Part shown: one piece after another, positions 41,143 to 50,221 of the stretch
Layout of the letters: each line of letters starts with the position of its first letter
How positions within the stretch are numbered: the stretch's first letter is position 1
From: JAJXWB01 sp046349085
GTDB taxonomy: Bacteria > Pseudomonadota > Alphaproteobacteria > Rhizobiales > Beijerinckiaceae
Direction: 5' to 3'
Assembly (NCBI GenBank): GCA_046349085.1
Contig: JAXMDA010000004.1
Span: 124,001-188,000, forward strand
Length of the DNA: 64,000 bases
Position numbers and translations under genes: made by a program
Notes under the pieces: model-generated
Seen by the model: the letters and a program-made list of their open reading frames with translations, nothing else
What the model was told of the DNA's origin: nothing
The model's database searches: none

Positions 41143-41214
41143 CGCATCGCCCGCGAGAGTTGCGGCCTGCGGCGAGAAGGCTGCGCAAAAACCCCGTTTG
41201 GATTCCGTCCGCCG

Positions 41215-41802
41215 TTGAACGATGCTGACGCGAAGCGATTCGCGCGGGCACGACGTTTCTTGAACGATCTCACCCTCATCACGCCGCCGCCCGGCCTCTC
41301 GGGCGCGGATTATTCCATGATCGAGCAGGCGGTCATGGAGACGGCGCGCGGCCGCTGGTTCCTGCTCGAATACGCCCGCCGCCAGCGCGCCGCCGAAACG
41401 CAGCGCCTCGCCGATCTCGTCGACCGGCTGGAGGCGATGGCCGTGCGCGAGCCCTCGCCCGCGGAGGCGCAACCTGCGGCGCCGGTGTCCGCCAACGGCG
41501 CAAACGCCGCGCTCGCCGAGCGGCTGAGCGATCTCGCCTGGCGCCTGCGCGAGGACGGCGCCCATCCCGCCCTCTGCGCCGAGCTGGAGCGCGAGATCGC
41601 AGCCCTCCGTCCCGCCGGCGCGGCCGCCGTGGCTGGGGGCGCCCCCGCCGCGCCCCGGACAGCCCCGCCGCCGCTCGCGACCCCGCCGTGGGAAACGCCG
41701 CGCCAGGCGGCGCCGCCGGCTTCGGATCGCGACCCTCGCGCGAAAGCGCTGGCGCGGCTCGACGCGCTGCCGATCGCCGAAAAGCTCGCGCTGTTCTGCT
41801 GA
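41215..41802 (+). CDS. conserved hypothetical protein, helical with Pro/Ala-rich middle
   Basis: 195 residues. The N-terminal helices (MIEQAVMETARGRWFLLEYARRQRAAET) are typical of unnamed proteins of Hyphomicrobiales. Residues 130-165 are Ala/Pro-rich; the end is KALARLDALPIAEKLALFC. TTG at 41215 is taken as start, but no clear ribosome site is visible and a later start is possible. It lies 72 bp after the diguanylate cyclase, same strand. Confidence 0.55.
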   Translation: MNDADAKRFARARRFLNDLTLITPPPGLSGADYSMIEQAVMETARGRWFLLEYARRQRAAETQRLADLVDRLEAMAVREPSPAEAQPAAPVSANGANAALAERLSDLAWRLREDGAHPALCAELEREIAALRPAGAAAVAGGAPAAPRTAPPPLATPPWETPRQAAPPASDRDPRAKALARLDALPIAEKLALFC

Positions 41803-41844
41803 AGGCGCTCGGCGCTCTCCCGAGAGCCTGCCAAACTCAAATCC

Positions 41845-42030
41845 TCGCCCTGAGGAGCGCCTGAAAGGCGCGTCTCGAAGGGTGGACGAGGCGCTGGCTG
41901 AAATGCGCCACAATCCCGAATCCCTCATGCTGAGGAGCCTGCGCAGCAGGCGTCTCGAAGCATGTTCCAGAGTCTCAGGGTCTCGGCCGCCCTTCGAGAC
42001 GCGACGCTTCGCATCGCTCCTCAGGGTGAA
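41845..42030. repeat. three dispersed palindromic elements (GTCTCGAAG family)
   Basis: Forward units at about 41847-41884 (CTGAGGAGCGCC-TGAAA-GGCGCGTCTCGAAG) and 41924-41964 (ATGCTGAGGAGCCTGCGCAGCAGGCGTCTCGAAGCAT; each arm is shown in two parts here), and an inverted unit at about 41990-42029. They sit in the 374-bp gap (41803-42176) before the SDR gene, which otherwise shows no gene. Confidence 0.75.
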
Positions 42031-42176
42031 GGTTCGAGTTGTCGGCCAGGCTCCAAGAACCCGCCGCGCATCCCGCCGCGCACATGGCGGCGATGGCGCG
42101 CCTGCACTTGTCCTTGCTTCGCCCGCCCGCCTAATCTCCGCCCGACGCGCGCCAAGCGCTTGGGGAAGGAAACGCC

Positions 42177-42956
42177 ATGGATCTCGGTATCGCCGGCCGC
42201 AAGGCCATCGTCTGCGCCTCGTCGAAGGGGCTGGGCAAGGGCTGCGCGCGCGCTTTGGCGGAAGCGGGATGCGAGGTGGTGATGAACGGCCGCAACGCCG
42301 AGGTGCTCGAGGCTGCGGCGAAGGAGATCGCGGCCGCCACCGGCGCGAAGATCACGCCCGTCGCCTGCGACGTCGGCACGGAAGACGGCCGCAAGGCGCT
42401 GCTCTCCGCCTGCCCGGCGCCGGACATTCTCGTCAACAACAACGGCGGCCCGCCGCCCAAGGATTTCCGGCAGATCACGCGCGACGAGATGATCGCGGGC
42501 CTCGACGCCAACATGATGACGCCGATCATCCTCGTGCAATCCGTGATCGACGGCATGGCCGAGCGCGGCTTCGGCCGCATCATCGACATTACGTCCGCCT
42601 CCGTGCGCACTTCGCTCGTCGGCCTCGACCTCTCGTCGGGCGCGCGCGCCGGCCTCACCGCGTTTCTGGCGGCCGCGGCGCGGCAATTCGTCGACCGCAA
42701 CGTCACCATCAACCACATCCTGCCCGGCGTGTTCGACACCGACCGCATCGCCAGCGCCACCGGGCGCATGGCGGCGATGAAGGGCGTCACGCCGGAGGAA
42801 TTCCGCCGCCAGCGCGAGCAGGGCATTCCGGCGAAGCGCTTCGGCACGGCGGACGAGTTCGGCAAGCTCTGCGCCTTCCTGGCGAGCGCGCACGCCGGCT
42901 ACATCACCGGCCAGTCCTTCCTGATCGACGGCGGCGCCTTCAACACGGTGGTCTGA
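42177..42956 (+). CDS. SDR-family protein lacking the catalytic Tyr-Lys
   Basis: 259 residues. Rossmann motif ASSKGLGKG in place of TGxxxGxG, and NNNGGPPP in place of NNAG, identify a short-chain dehydrogenase/reductase. The YxxxK active site is replaced by LSSGARAGL, so normal SDR redox catalysis is doubtful; the fold and C-terminal AGYITGQSFLIDGG are kept. Members with this pattern are usually annotated as 3-oxoacyl-ACP reductase-like. Start is preceded by GGGAAGG. Confidence 0.85.
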   Translation: MDLGIAGRKAIVCASSKGLGKGCARALAEAGCEVVMNGRNAEVLEAAAKEIAAATGAKITPVACDVGTEDGRKALLSACPAPDILVNNNGGPPPKDFRQITRDEMIAGLDANMMTPIILVQSVIDGMAERGFGRIIDITSASVRTSLVGLDLSSGARAGLTAFLAAAARQFVDRNVTINHILPGVFDTDRIASATGRMAAMKGVTPEEFRRQREQGIPAKRFGTADEFGKLCAFLASAHAGYITGQSFLIDGGAFNTVV

Positions 42957-42963
42957 TCTTTCG

Positions 42964-43914
42964 ATGCAGATAGCCGGCGTCGCCAAGGGCGTGCTGATGC
43001 GCGTCGGCTCCGCGCTCGCCTTCTCCATGATGGCGACGGTCGCGAAGCTGACGGGCGGCGTCTATCCGATCGGCCAGATCGTCTTCTTCCGCTCGCTGTT
43101 CGCGCTCGTCGTGCTGGTGTTCTGGCTGCGCGGGCGCGGCGAGTTCCCGCACGCCATCCGCACGCATCGTCCGCTCGGCCATCTCGGGCGCGGGCTGGCC
43201 GGCACATGCGGCATGTTCTCGTATTTTCTGGCCGTCGCGCTGCTGCCGCTGCCCGACGTCACCGCCATCGGCTATCTTGCGCCGCTGCTTGTCGTCGCGC
43301 TGGCGGCGCTCGTGCTGGGCGAGACGGTGCGCGCCTATCGCTGGGGCGCGGTGATCGTCGGCTTTCTCGGCGTCATCGTCATGGTCGGCGAGCATCTCGG
43401 CGAAGGGGCCGGCTCGCGCGTCGGCGCGCTGGCGGCGGTGTCGACGGCGACCTTCGCGGCCATCGCCACCATCCAGACGCGCCGGCTGGCGCTCAGCGAA
43501 TATACCGGCGCGATCGTCTTCTATTTCTCCGCGCTGACGACGCTGTTCGGCTTCATCCTGATGACGGCCGGCTACGTCTGGCCGGCCAACGCGCCCTTCG
43601 CCGCCTTTCTCGAAAGCCAGAAATGGGTGACGCCCGACGTCTACGATCTTTTCAGGCTGGTCGCCATCGGCCTGCTCGGCGGCGTCGGCCAGATCTGGCT
43701 GACCGATTGCGTGCGCTACGCGGAGGCGAGCGTCATCGCGCCCTTCGACTACACGTCGATCATCTGGGCCGTGCTGCTCGGCTATATCTTCTTCGCGGAG
43801 AAGCCGACGATCGCGATCCTGATCGGCTCGGCCGTCGTCATCGCTTCAGGCCTGTTCGTGCTGTGGCGCGAGCGGCAGTTGAAGCTGATCCGCAAGAGCC
43901 CGACGGGGCGGTGA
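42964..43914 (+). CDS. EamA-family (DMT) transporter
   Basis: 316 residues, about ten helices, two EamA repeats (about 5-130 and 145-285), with the conserved EAS-VIAPFDYTSIIWAVLLGY segment. DMT proteins export or import small metabolites. It begins seven bases after the SDR stop, so the two are one transcript; the link suggests a shared metabolite but does not name it. Confidence 0.87.
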   Translation: MQIAGVAKGVLMRVGSALAFSMMATVAKLTGGVYPIGQIVFFRSLFALVVLVFWLRGRGEFPHAIRTHRPLGHLGRGLAGTCGMFSYFLAVALLPLPDVTAIGYLAPLLVVALAALVLGETVRAYRWGAVIVGFLGVIVMVGEHLGEGAGSRVGALAAVSTATFAAIATIQTRRLALSEYTGAIVFYFSALTTLFGFILMTAGYVWPANAPFAAFLESQKWVTPDVYDLFRLVAIGLLGGVGQIWLTDCVRYAEASVIAPFDYTSIIWAVLLGYIFFAEKPTIAILIGSAVVIASGLFVLWRERQLKLIRKSPTGR

Positions 43915-43921
43915 CGATTTG

Positions 43922-43948
43922 CTCCCCTCCCCGCAAGGCGGAGGGGAG
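43922..43948. terminator. hairpin between convergent eamA and hupE genes
   Basis: Perfect 9-bp stem, CTCCCCTCC (43922-43930) and GGAGGGGAG (43940-43948), in the 43-bp gap. No U run, so it may work as an attenuator or be another small palindrome rather than a strong terminator. Confidence 0.5.
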
Positions 43949-43957
43949 AGAGGGCCT

Positions 43958-44545
43958 TCAAATCCATCCCGCCAGCAGCCCGACGCCCGCCGCCGCCATG
44001 GCCGCGCCGCCGATGCGAATCGTCCGCGCGGACGCGAGGCGCGCGGCGCCGACGCCGAGCGCGACGCCCGCCACATGCAGGGTCGCCGTGGCTATCAGGA
44101 AGCCCGCCGCATAGGCGGCGCCCGACGCCCCCGCCGGCAGTTCGGCCCCGTGGGCATGGCCGTGGAAAATGGCGAAGAAGCCGGCGAGGCCCGCAGCGAG
44201 GCCGAGCGGCGGCGCGACGCCTGCCGCCAGCACGAGTCCGAACACGACCACCGACAGGGCAATGCCGGTTTCCACATGGGGCACGGAGACGCCGTTCATG
44301 CCGAGCGCGCCGCCGGCGGCCATCAGCGCGACGAAGGCCGCGGGCACGGCCCACAGCGCCCGCCCGCCGAGACGCGCGGCGAACAGGCCGACCGCGACCA
44401 TCGCCAGCACATGGTCGAGCCCGCCGACCGGATGCATGAAGCCGTGAATGAAGCCGTGCGTGTCGCCGTGGCCGGTATGCGCCAGCGCCGGGGTCGCCGC
44501 GCCCGCCAGACCGAAGATCGCGACCGCAATTGCTTTCAGCTTCAT
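43958..44545 (-). CDS. HupE/UreJ-family metal transporter
   Basis: 195 residues with a signal-like N-terminus (ATPALAH) and six hydrophobic segments. The HupE/UreJ signature FMHPVGGLDHVLAMVAVGL is intact, and HGHAHGAELP is a second histidine-rich site. The family carries nickel or cobalt, usually for hydrogenase or urease; neither is in this window. The ATG at 44545 starts the signal segment. Confidence 0.88.
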   Translation of the reverse strand: MKLKAIAVAIFGLAGAATPALAHTGHGDTHGFIHGFMHPVGGLDHVLAMVAVGLFAARLGGRALWAVPAAFVALMAAGGALGMNGVSVPHVETGIALSVVVFGLVLAAGVAPPLGLAAGLAGFFAIFHGHAHGAELPAGASGAAYAAGFLIATATLHVAGVALGVGAARLASARTIRIGGAAMAAAGVGLLAGWI

Positions 44546-44677
44546 CTCGCTTCTCCCCGAAATCGCGCCAATCGTTGGCCCGAAGCTTAAGCAAGCGTGG
44601 GGCGGCGAGCTAGGCCTGCGCTTGGTCAGGGCGCCCAATTGCTAGGCGCCGACCCGCTGGCCGCCGGCCAGTTTCCG

Positions 44678-44707
44678 TTCGTTATTCCAAACGAAATCGG
44701 CTATAAT
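44678..44707 (+). promoter_or_regulatory. promoter with inverted-repeat operator upstream of the XRE-cupin gene
   Basis: A consensus -10, TATAAT, lies at 44702-44707. Just upstream, TTCGTT (44678-44683) and AACGAA (44690-44695) form a perfect 6-bp inverted repeat with a 6-base spacer across the -35 region. The layout suits autorepression by the regulator that follows. Regulator binding is inferred. Confidence 0.5.
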
Positions 44708-44731
44708 GGCGAACACGTGAGGCGGAGCGGC

Positions 44732-45349
44732 ATGGGCGTCGAGGGCAAGGACAAGCAGAAGGCGCTGGAGGCAGGAGCCATGGTCGTGTCCGGCCAGCTC
44801 GGCCGCACCGTGCAGCGCCTGCGCAAGGCCTACAATCTCTCGCTCTCCGATCTCTCCGAACAATCCGGGGTGGCGAAATCCATTATCTCGCAGATCGAGC
44901 GCAACGAGACCAATCCGACGCTCTCGACCATCTGGCGCCTGTCGCAGGCGCTCGACATTTCGATCGAGCGCGTTCTGCAGGGCGCGGAAGACGAACCCTT
45001 CATCGAGAAATCCTCGCGCGGCGACACGCCGATCCTGGTGTCGGAAGACGGCAAGTGCCGGCTCGCCATCATCGGCTGGATCAAGACGGTCGAATGGCTG
45101 CAATGGTACGATTTTTCCGCCGCGCCCGGCGGCGTGCTCGCCTCCGATCCGCACCAGCGCGGCTCCGTCGAATGCCTGTCGGTGATTGCGGGCGAGCTGG
45201 AAGTGGAAGTGGCGGGCGTGACCGAAACCGCCGTCGCCGGCGAGACATTGCGCTACCGCTGCGACCGCCCGCACCTGATCCGCAACCGCTCGTCCAAGCC
45301 CGCGCACGCGACGATGGTGTGCATCCTCAAGGCGGCGGTGATGGAGTGA
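44732..45349 (+). CDS. XRE-family regulator with C-terminal cupin domain
   Basis: 205 residues. An HTH of XRE type (about 23-81; QRLRKAYNLSLSDLSEQSGVAKSIISQIERNETNPTL is split here into its two helices) is joined to a cupin domain (about 115-200) that probably binds a small effector. Such proteins (PuuR, SutR) usually repress their own and neighbouring genes. The ATG at 44732 has GAGGCGGAG upstream. The nearest genes (HupE-like, MetE-like) are on the other strand. Confidence 0.87.
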   Translation: MGVEGKDKQKALEAGAMVVSGQLGRTVQRLRKAYNLSLSDLSEQSGVAKSIISQIERNETNPTLSTIWRLSQALDISIERVLQGAEDEPFIEKSSRGDTPILVSEDGKCRLAIIGWIKTVEWLQWYDFSAAPGGVLASDPHQRGSVECLSVIAGELEVEVAGVTETAVAGETLRYRCDRPHLIRNRSSKPAHATMVCILKAAVME

Positions 45350-45454
45350 GGGGCGGCCTGCCCCGACCGCGAGCCTATCGGCTCGCTCGCAGCGCGAAAT
45401 GGCGAGCCTGAAGGCTCGCGGTCCAAAAGCTTCATCCTATCTAGCTCAGGAATC

Positions 45455-45546
45455 CTCATCCTGAGGAGCCGGGAAGCGGCGTCTCGAAGGATGGCCGCAC
45501 CCCCATGCTTCGAGACGCGGACTTCACCCGCTCCTCAGCATGAGGG
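45455..45546. repeat. pair of dispersed palindromic elements
   Basis: Forward unit (CATCCTGAGGAGCC ... GGCGTCTCGAAGGATG, about 45458-45494) and inverted unit (CATGCTTCGAGACGC ... GCTCCTCAGCATGAG, about 45508-45546). Same family as those at 27.5, 41.9 and 49.5 kb. It lies in the 252-bp gap between the XRE regulator and the MetE-like gene. Confidence 0.7.
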
Positions 45547-45601
45547 CGCGCGGTCGCAGCGTCGGGCCCTCCCTCCCCGCTTGCGGGAATGGAGGAGAGA
45601 C

Positions 45602-46621
45602 TCACGCGCCCCGCAACAGCCGCGCGCCTGCTCCCAGCGCCGCCAGCTTGCCCTCCGCCACGCCGCGCGGCAGCGGCGCGAGGCCGCAATTCGTCGAACA
45701 TTGCAGGCGCTCGGAATCGGCGTGCCGCATCGCCTCGCGCATGACGGCGGCGACGTCCTCCGGCGTCTCGATGCGGCTCGTCGCCACATCGATCGCGCCG
45801 ACCAGAATCTGCTTGTCCGACAGCAGCCGGATCAGCGAGATCGGGACCTTCGAGCCCGCGCATTCCAGCGACACGCCGCCAATGCGCGATTTGTTGAGCG
45901 CCGGGAAGATCGCTTCGTACTGCCGCCATTCCTCGCCCAGCGTTTCCTTCCACTTGATGTTGGCCTCGATGCCGTAGCCGTAGCAGATGTGCACCGCCGT
46001 CTCGCATGTGAGGCCCTCGGCCGCCGCTTCCAGCGCCGGCACGCCCCAGTCCACGACCTCGCTCATGAACACGTTGAACGCCGGCTCGTCGAACTGGATG
46101 ACGTCGACACCGAGCGCTTCCAGCTCGCGCGCCTCTTCGTTCAGCGCCCTCGCAAAGGCCATCGCCATGTCGGCGCGGCGGCCGTAATGGCCGTCGGCGA
46201 TCGTGTCGCAGATGGTCATCGGGCCGGGCAGCGTGAATTTCAGTTTGCGCTTCGTATGCTCGCGCGCGACCGCCGCTTCCTTCGCGTGGACCGAGGCCTT
46301 GCGCCTCACCGGCGCCGTCACCGTCGGCACGTCCACGACATAGCGGTTGTTGCGAATGCCCATCGCGGTTTTCTTCCGCCAGTCGATGCCCTCGATCTGC
46401 TCGAGAAACCCGTGCACGAAATGGATGCGCGACTGCTCGCCGTCGCCGACGATGTCGATGCCGGCGTCTTCCTGCAGCTTCAGCCACAGCAGCGTCGCGT
46501 CGCGCTTGAGGCCGTCGAGTTCGGCGCCTTCCGCGCGCCACGCGCCCCACAGCTTTTCGGGCTCGGCCAGCCAGGCTGGTTTCGGCAGGCTGCCGGCGAT
46601 GGTCGTCGGAAATTTGGCCAC
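45602..46621 (-). CDS. cobalamin-independent methionine synthase-like protein (MetE C-terminal domain)
   Basis: 339 residues: only the catalytic C-terminal half of MetE. The zinc ligands are all there: His and Cys in VHICYGYG, Glu in GGVSLECAG, and Cys in LQCSTNCGL. Free-standing forms may be core methionine synthases with an alternative methyl donor; the donor cannot be read. The start is taken as GTG at 46621, giving the expected VAKFPTTIAGSLPKP, with GGGAG upstream; the frame is open further but without a good start. Confidence 0.82.
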   Translation of the reverse strand: MAKFPTTIAGSLPKPAWLAEPEKLWGAWRAEGAELDGLKRDATLLWLKLQEDAGIDIVGDGEQSRIHFVHGFLEQIEGIDWRKKTAMGIRNNRYVVDVPTVTAPVRRKASVHAKEAAVAREHTKRKLKFTLPGPMTICDTIADGHYGRRADMAMAFARALNEEARELEALGVDVIQFDEPAFNVFMSEVVDWGVPALEAAAEGLTCETAVHICYGYGIEANIKWKETLGEEWRQYEAIFPALNKSRIGGVSLECAGSKVPISLIRLLSDKQILVGAIDVATSRIETPEDVAAVMREAMRHADSERLQCSTNCGLAPLPRGVAEGKLAALGAGARLLRGA

Positions 46622-46737
46622 GGGCGCTCCCTCTTTCGGCCCGCGAGGATGAAGCGCTTCGCCGCCCGCCGCAAGCGCGCGTGAAGCCGGGCGATCTGCT
46701 ATGAGGACCGCCTGCGCCCGGCGGCGCATCTTCTTGC

Positions 46738-47934
46738 ATGGGAAACGAATTGTCCGGGGCAGCCCCAAAGACCGGCGCATCCGCGTCACGCCTCGCCGCG
46801 TTGAACCTGCTGGTCTTCGCGCCCGTCGGCGTGCAATTGCCCTTCCAGTCGCTGTGGTATGCGAGCATCGGCTTTGCCGCCGAATCGATCGCGCTCATCA
46901 ACGGCGCGACGCCGATCGCGCGCTTTGTCTCCAATCTCCTCATTCCGCCGCTTGCGGACAAACACGGAAGCACAGCGCGTCTACTCGGCGTCTGCGGCTT
47001 CGGCATGACGGTGGCGAGCCTGTGCGCGGGCCTCGTGCAGCCGGCCTATGCGCTCGTGTTCCTGTGCATCGTCGTCAGCGCCTTCAGTCAGGGGCCGATG
47101 ATCGCGCTCACCGATTCCATCGTGCTGCGCGAGGCGCGACGCCGCGCCGTCGCCGGCGAACGCCTGCTGGATTACGGCGTCGTGCGCGGCGCGGGCTCGG
47201 TGAGCGTGCTCGTGCTGATGGCGGCGGGCGGCTGGTTCGTCGGCCTCTTTCCGCCTGGCGCCATGATCTACGTGATCGCGGGCGTCATGGCGCTCGCCAG
47301 CGTCGGCGTCGTGCTGCTCGCGCCGCGGGATGCGCGCATGGGCGGCGCCGGCGCCGTGCAAATGCGCGAGACGATCGCGCGGCCGCGCGTCGTCGTCCTC
47401 GTCGTGCTCGCCGGCGCGCTCATCCAGGCCAGCCACGCCGTCGTCTACACGTTCGGCTCCATCGCCTTTCGCGCGCAGGGACACAGCGACTTTGTCATCG
47501 GCCTGTTGTGGGCGATCGGGGTGGCGACGGAAATCGCCTTCTTTCTCGCCTCCAATCGCTTCGGCGGCGCGAGCCGCGCCTACGGCCTGCTGATCGCGGG
47601 CGCGCTCTTCGCCATCCTGCGCTGGCTACTGATGGCGGCGACCACGAACACGGCGCTCGTCTTCGTCGGCCAGGCGCTGCACGCCTTCAGTTTCGCGGCG
47701 ACGCATCTCGGCTCGATCTTCGCGCTCACGCGCCTCGTCGGCGAAACGCGCCGCGCGCAGGCGCAGGGCTGGATATCCGGCGCCAACGCGCTGACCATGG
47801 CCTTCGTGTCGGTCATGAGCGGACATTTGTGGACGGCGTTCGGGCTTTCGGCCTATCTGTTCATGGCCGGCGTCGCCGCCCTCGGCCTCGCGCTCGCTGT
47901 CGCCGCCGCGCTCGATCCGCGCAGGGACGATTGA
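46738..47934 (+). CDS. MFS transporter (PPT/MFS_1-like)
   Basis: 398 residues, 12 helices. The N-terminus VGVQLPFQSLWYASIGFAAESIALINGATPIARFVSN fits the family of HcaT-type aromatic-acid or nucleoside carriers. The substrate is unknown. Divergent from the MetE-like gene with a 116-bp gap. Confidence 0.85.
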   Translation: MGNELSGAAPKTGASASRLAALNLLVFAPVGVQLPFQSLWYASIGFAAESIALINGATPIARFVSNLLIPPLADKHGSTARLLGVCGFGMTVASLCAGLVQPAYALVFLCIVVSAFSQGPMIALTDSIVLREARRRAVAGERLLDYGVVRGAGSVSVLVLMAAGGWFVGLFPPGAMIYVIAGVMALASVGVVLLAPRDARMGGAGAVQMRETIARPRVVVLVVLAGALIQASHAVVYTFGSIAFRAQGHSDFVIGLLWAIGVATEIAFFLASNRFGGASRAYGLLIAGALFAILRWLLMAATTNTALVFVGQALHAFSFAATHLGSIFALTRLVGETRRAQAQGWISGANALTMAFVSVMSGHLWTAFGLSAYLFMAGVAALGLALAVAAALDPRRDD

Positions 47935-47985
47935 TGTGGAGCGTTTCCTCGTTGGCGGCGCGCTTCTATCTTTTCATGGAATGCG

Positions 47986-49428
47986 CTAGTTGCGATGCAG
48001 GCAGGAGTAGACGCGGATCATCTCGCGCGTCTCTTTCGGAACCGCGCGCATCGCATCGACGGCTTCGGTCGCCGTCGCGCAGGAGAGCCAGAAGTAATTG
48101 CCAGCGGGATCGACGACTAGTTTTCCCGGCCTGAAATCCGCGACGAGCGCCGAGAGGTAAGGCGTGGTCGAGAACCACGACAGGCGTTGGAGATCGGGCC
48201 GGATGCGTTGCGACGACACGAGAAAAGGCGCGCCGAGCTGCGGATCGGACGCCTCGCCCAGAGCCAGCGCGCGCACGGCGGCGCGATAGCCGGCAAAGCC
48301 GCGCACGAATTTCGCGGTCTCGACGACATGAACGAGCAGAACCAGCGCAACGGCGCCGATGGCGCCGCGCGCGAAATTGTCGCTTGCGATCGCAGACAAC
48401 GCGCGCTGCAGCGGCGTCACGCGCGCGACGGCCGTGTTTTCCGCGGCAAGCTGCATCAGTCCGGCGACGGACGCAAACGCGCAGGTCGCGACCAGCAGGA
48501 CGGTGCGCAGGTAATAGCGGTTGTCGGCGTGGAGAGCCATGTCGAACAGCGCCCACCAGACAATGAGCGCGCCGCCGACGAAAGCCGCGGCGATCAGCGG
48601 CGCGCGACGGCCCGCGATGCGCGACAGGGCGAGATGGAGAAGCGCATAGGCGACGACGGCCGCCAGCAGCAGGAGGACAGGCGGCGCGACGAAAATCCTG
48701 CCGTCGAAGAACTCGGATGCGGCGCGCAGCCGCACTTCGCCGAAATAGGCGTCGGGCTGCGCGACGCGATTGACGGCGAGCCACGTGACGAGCGCAAGCG
48801 CGAAACCGGAAAGCGCGCGCAGGAAGCGCGCTTCGCCGAGCCCGCGCAACGCCGTCGCCGCCACGATGCCGAAGGCAAGCACGAGCCCGCCTTCGTGCGC
48901 GAGCGCGAGCGCGACGGTCAAGACGGCAAGCAGCGCGCTCGAAACGAACGAGACGGAAAGGGTCATCGCGCAGGCGAAGGCCGGCCAGAACAAGGCGTGC
49001 GCGACCCACATTTCCGTCGGAAAGCCGAACACCAGCGGACAGGCGAGCGCGGTCGAGGCGCAGGCGAAGGCGAAGTACAGGCGGTGGGCCGAGCGGTCGA
49101 GCGCGAAGGTCGCGGCGAGCGAAACGGCGGGGGCTGCGAACAGGCACAGGCCGTAGACGAACACGCCGGCGGATGGCGCGCCGGTCAGCGCGACCGCGAT
49201 CTCGCCCGGCGCCAGCGTCAACACATAGGTCGCCGCGCGCGTCGCGATGTTATGCCAGTGAAAGGCCCAGACTTCGCGCGTCGCAACCGCATAGGAGAAG
49301 ATCGAGCCGTCGCCGTAGGTCTGCAGATCGAAGGCGAGCCCCACGACGAGGAACGACAGCGCTGCGGCGATTCCTGCCGCGATGACGAGGATGCGCAGGT
49401 CGCGCTGCGCGCCGGCCGGACCTTTCAT
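47986..49428 (-). CDS. multi-membrane protein, possible GT-C-type glycosyltransferase
   Basis: 480 residues, about ten helices. The first loop (FDLQTYGDGSIFSYAVATREVWAFHWHNIATRAATY) carries acidic and aromatic residues as in GT-C enzymes, but no DD or DE signature is certain. It has a soluble C-terminal part (about 390-480). The function is unknown; this is a guess from topology. Confidence 0.5.
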   Translation of the reverse strand: MKGPAGAQRDLRILVIAAGIAAALSFLVVGLAFDLQTYGDGSIFSYAVATREVWAFHWHNIATRAATYVLTLAPGEIAVALTGAPSAGVFVYGLCLFAAPAVSLAATFALDRSAHRLYFAFACASTALACPLVFGFPTEMWVAHALFWPAFACAMTLSVSFVSSALLAVLTVALALAHEGGLVLAFGIVAATALRGLGEARFLRALSGFALALVTWLAVNRVAQPDAYFGEVRLRAASEFFDGRIFVAPPVLLLLAAVVAYALLHLALSRIAGRRAPLIAAAFVGGALIVWWALFDMALHADNRYYLRTVLLVATCAFASVAGLMQLAAENTAVARVTPLQRALSAIASDNFARGAIGAVALVLLVHVVETAKFVRGFAGYRAAVRALALGEASDPQLGAPFLVSSQRIRPDLQRLSWFSTTPYLSALVADFRPGKLVVDPAGNYFWLSCATATEAVDAMRAVPKETREMIRVYSCLHRN

Positions 49429-49440
49429 GCGGCCGATCCG

Positions 49441-49550
49441 ATTCCCTTATGCTGAGGAGCCTGCACAGCAGGCGTCTCGAAGCATGATTCAGGGTTCCGC
49501 GCCTTGGCCATCCTTCGAGACGCCCCTTCGCGGCTCCTCAGGATGAGGAG
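49441..49550. repeat. pair of dispersed palindromic elements
   Basis: Forward unit (ATGCTGAGGAGCCTG ... CAGGCGTCTCGAAGCAT, about 49450-49486) and inverted unit (CATCCTTCGAGACG ... GCTCCTCAGGATGAGG, about 49510-49549). Same family as at 27.5, 41.9 and 45.5 kb. No gene is seen in 49429-49618. Confidence 0.7.
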
Positions 49551-49618
49551 TCTTGAATGGTCGGCCAGGCTTTCGGGACGACGACTCGCGACTGTGCGAC
49601 CTGCGACGGAGCGGCCGA

Positions 49619-50140
49619 CTATTGCTTCGGCGCTTCCGCGCCCGCCGTCCACGCCTTGAAATCGGCCTCCGAGACGTCCGGCAGTTTCTTCACGAAAGCC
49701 GCGACCGACCAGAGTTCGTCCTCCGAGGCCGCTTCCCCGAAGGCCGGCATGCCCGTCATGCGTATGCCGTGCCTGGCCACCCAGAACACCTGCGACGGCG
49801 TCAGGCCGCCCGCTTCTTCCTTCAGATCCGGCGGAGCGGGGTTCATGCCCTCGGAGAATTTCTGCCATTTCACGCCGGGCGCACCGTGGCAGTTCACGCA
49901 GCCAAGCGTCGCGAACGCGCGCGCGCCAGCCTGCACACGTTGGGGACTGGCGTAGTCGGCGGGCGGCTTGTCCGTGGCGCGGCGCGCAATCGACGCGTCG
50001 CGCACGCGCGCGATGGCTTTCGTCACGGGCGCCGGATCTTCCCATGTCGTGGAAATATCGAAAAAGCCGCCCAAGAAAAAGCCGGCGGCGGCAAGCGCGC
50101 CGGCGATCGCCAGGGCGCCGATCAATGCCAGAAATCTCAT
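49619..50140 (-). CDS. mono-haem c-type cytochrome
   Basis: 173 residues. An N-terminal membrane anchor or uncleaved signal (about 1-28) is followed by a class I cytochrome domain with CVNCH (about residue 81) and an axial Met in RMTGMPAFG. Probably a periplasmic, membrane-attached electron carrier. No oxidase or dehydrogenase gene is next to it. Confidence 0.85.
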   Translation of the reverse strand: MRFLALIGALAIAGALAAAGFFLGGFFDISTTWEDPAPVTKAIARVRDASIARRATDKPPADYASPQRVQAGARAFATLGCVNCHGAPGVKWQKFSEGMNPAPPDLKEEAGGLTPSQVFWVARHGIRMTGMPAFGEAASEDELWSVAAFVKKLPDVSEADFKAWTAGAEAPKQ

Positions 50141-50221
50141 CGCCCGCCTCCAATGCCGCTTCGCGCGCAGCGCGTCTCGCCGGCATATGGCGCGGGCGCC
50201 TCGCGCCGTCCAGCGTCCGCC

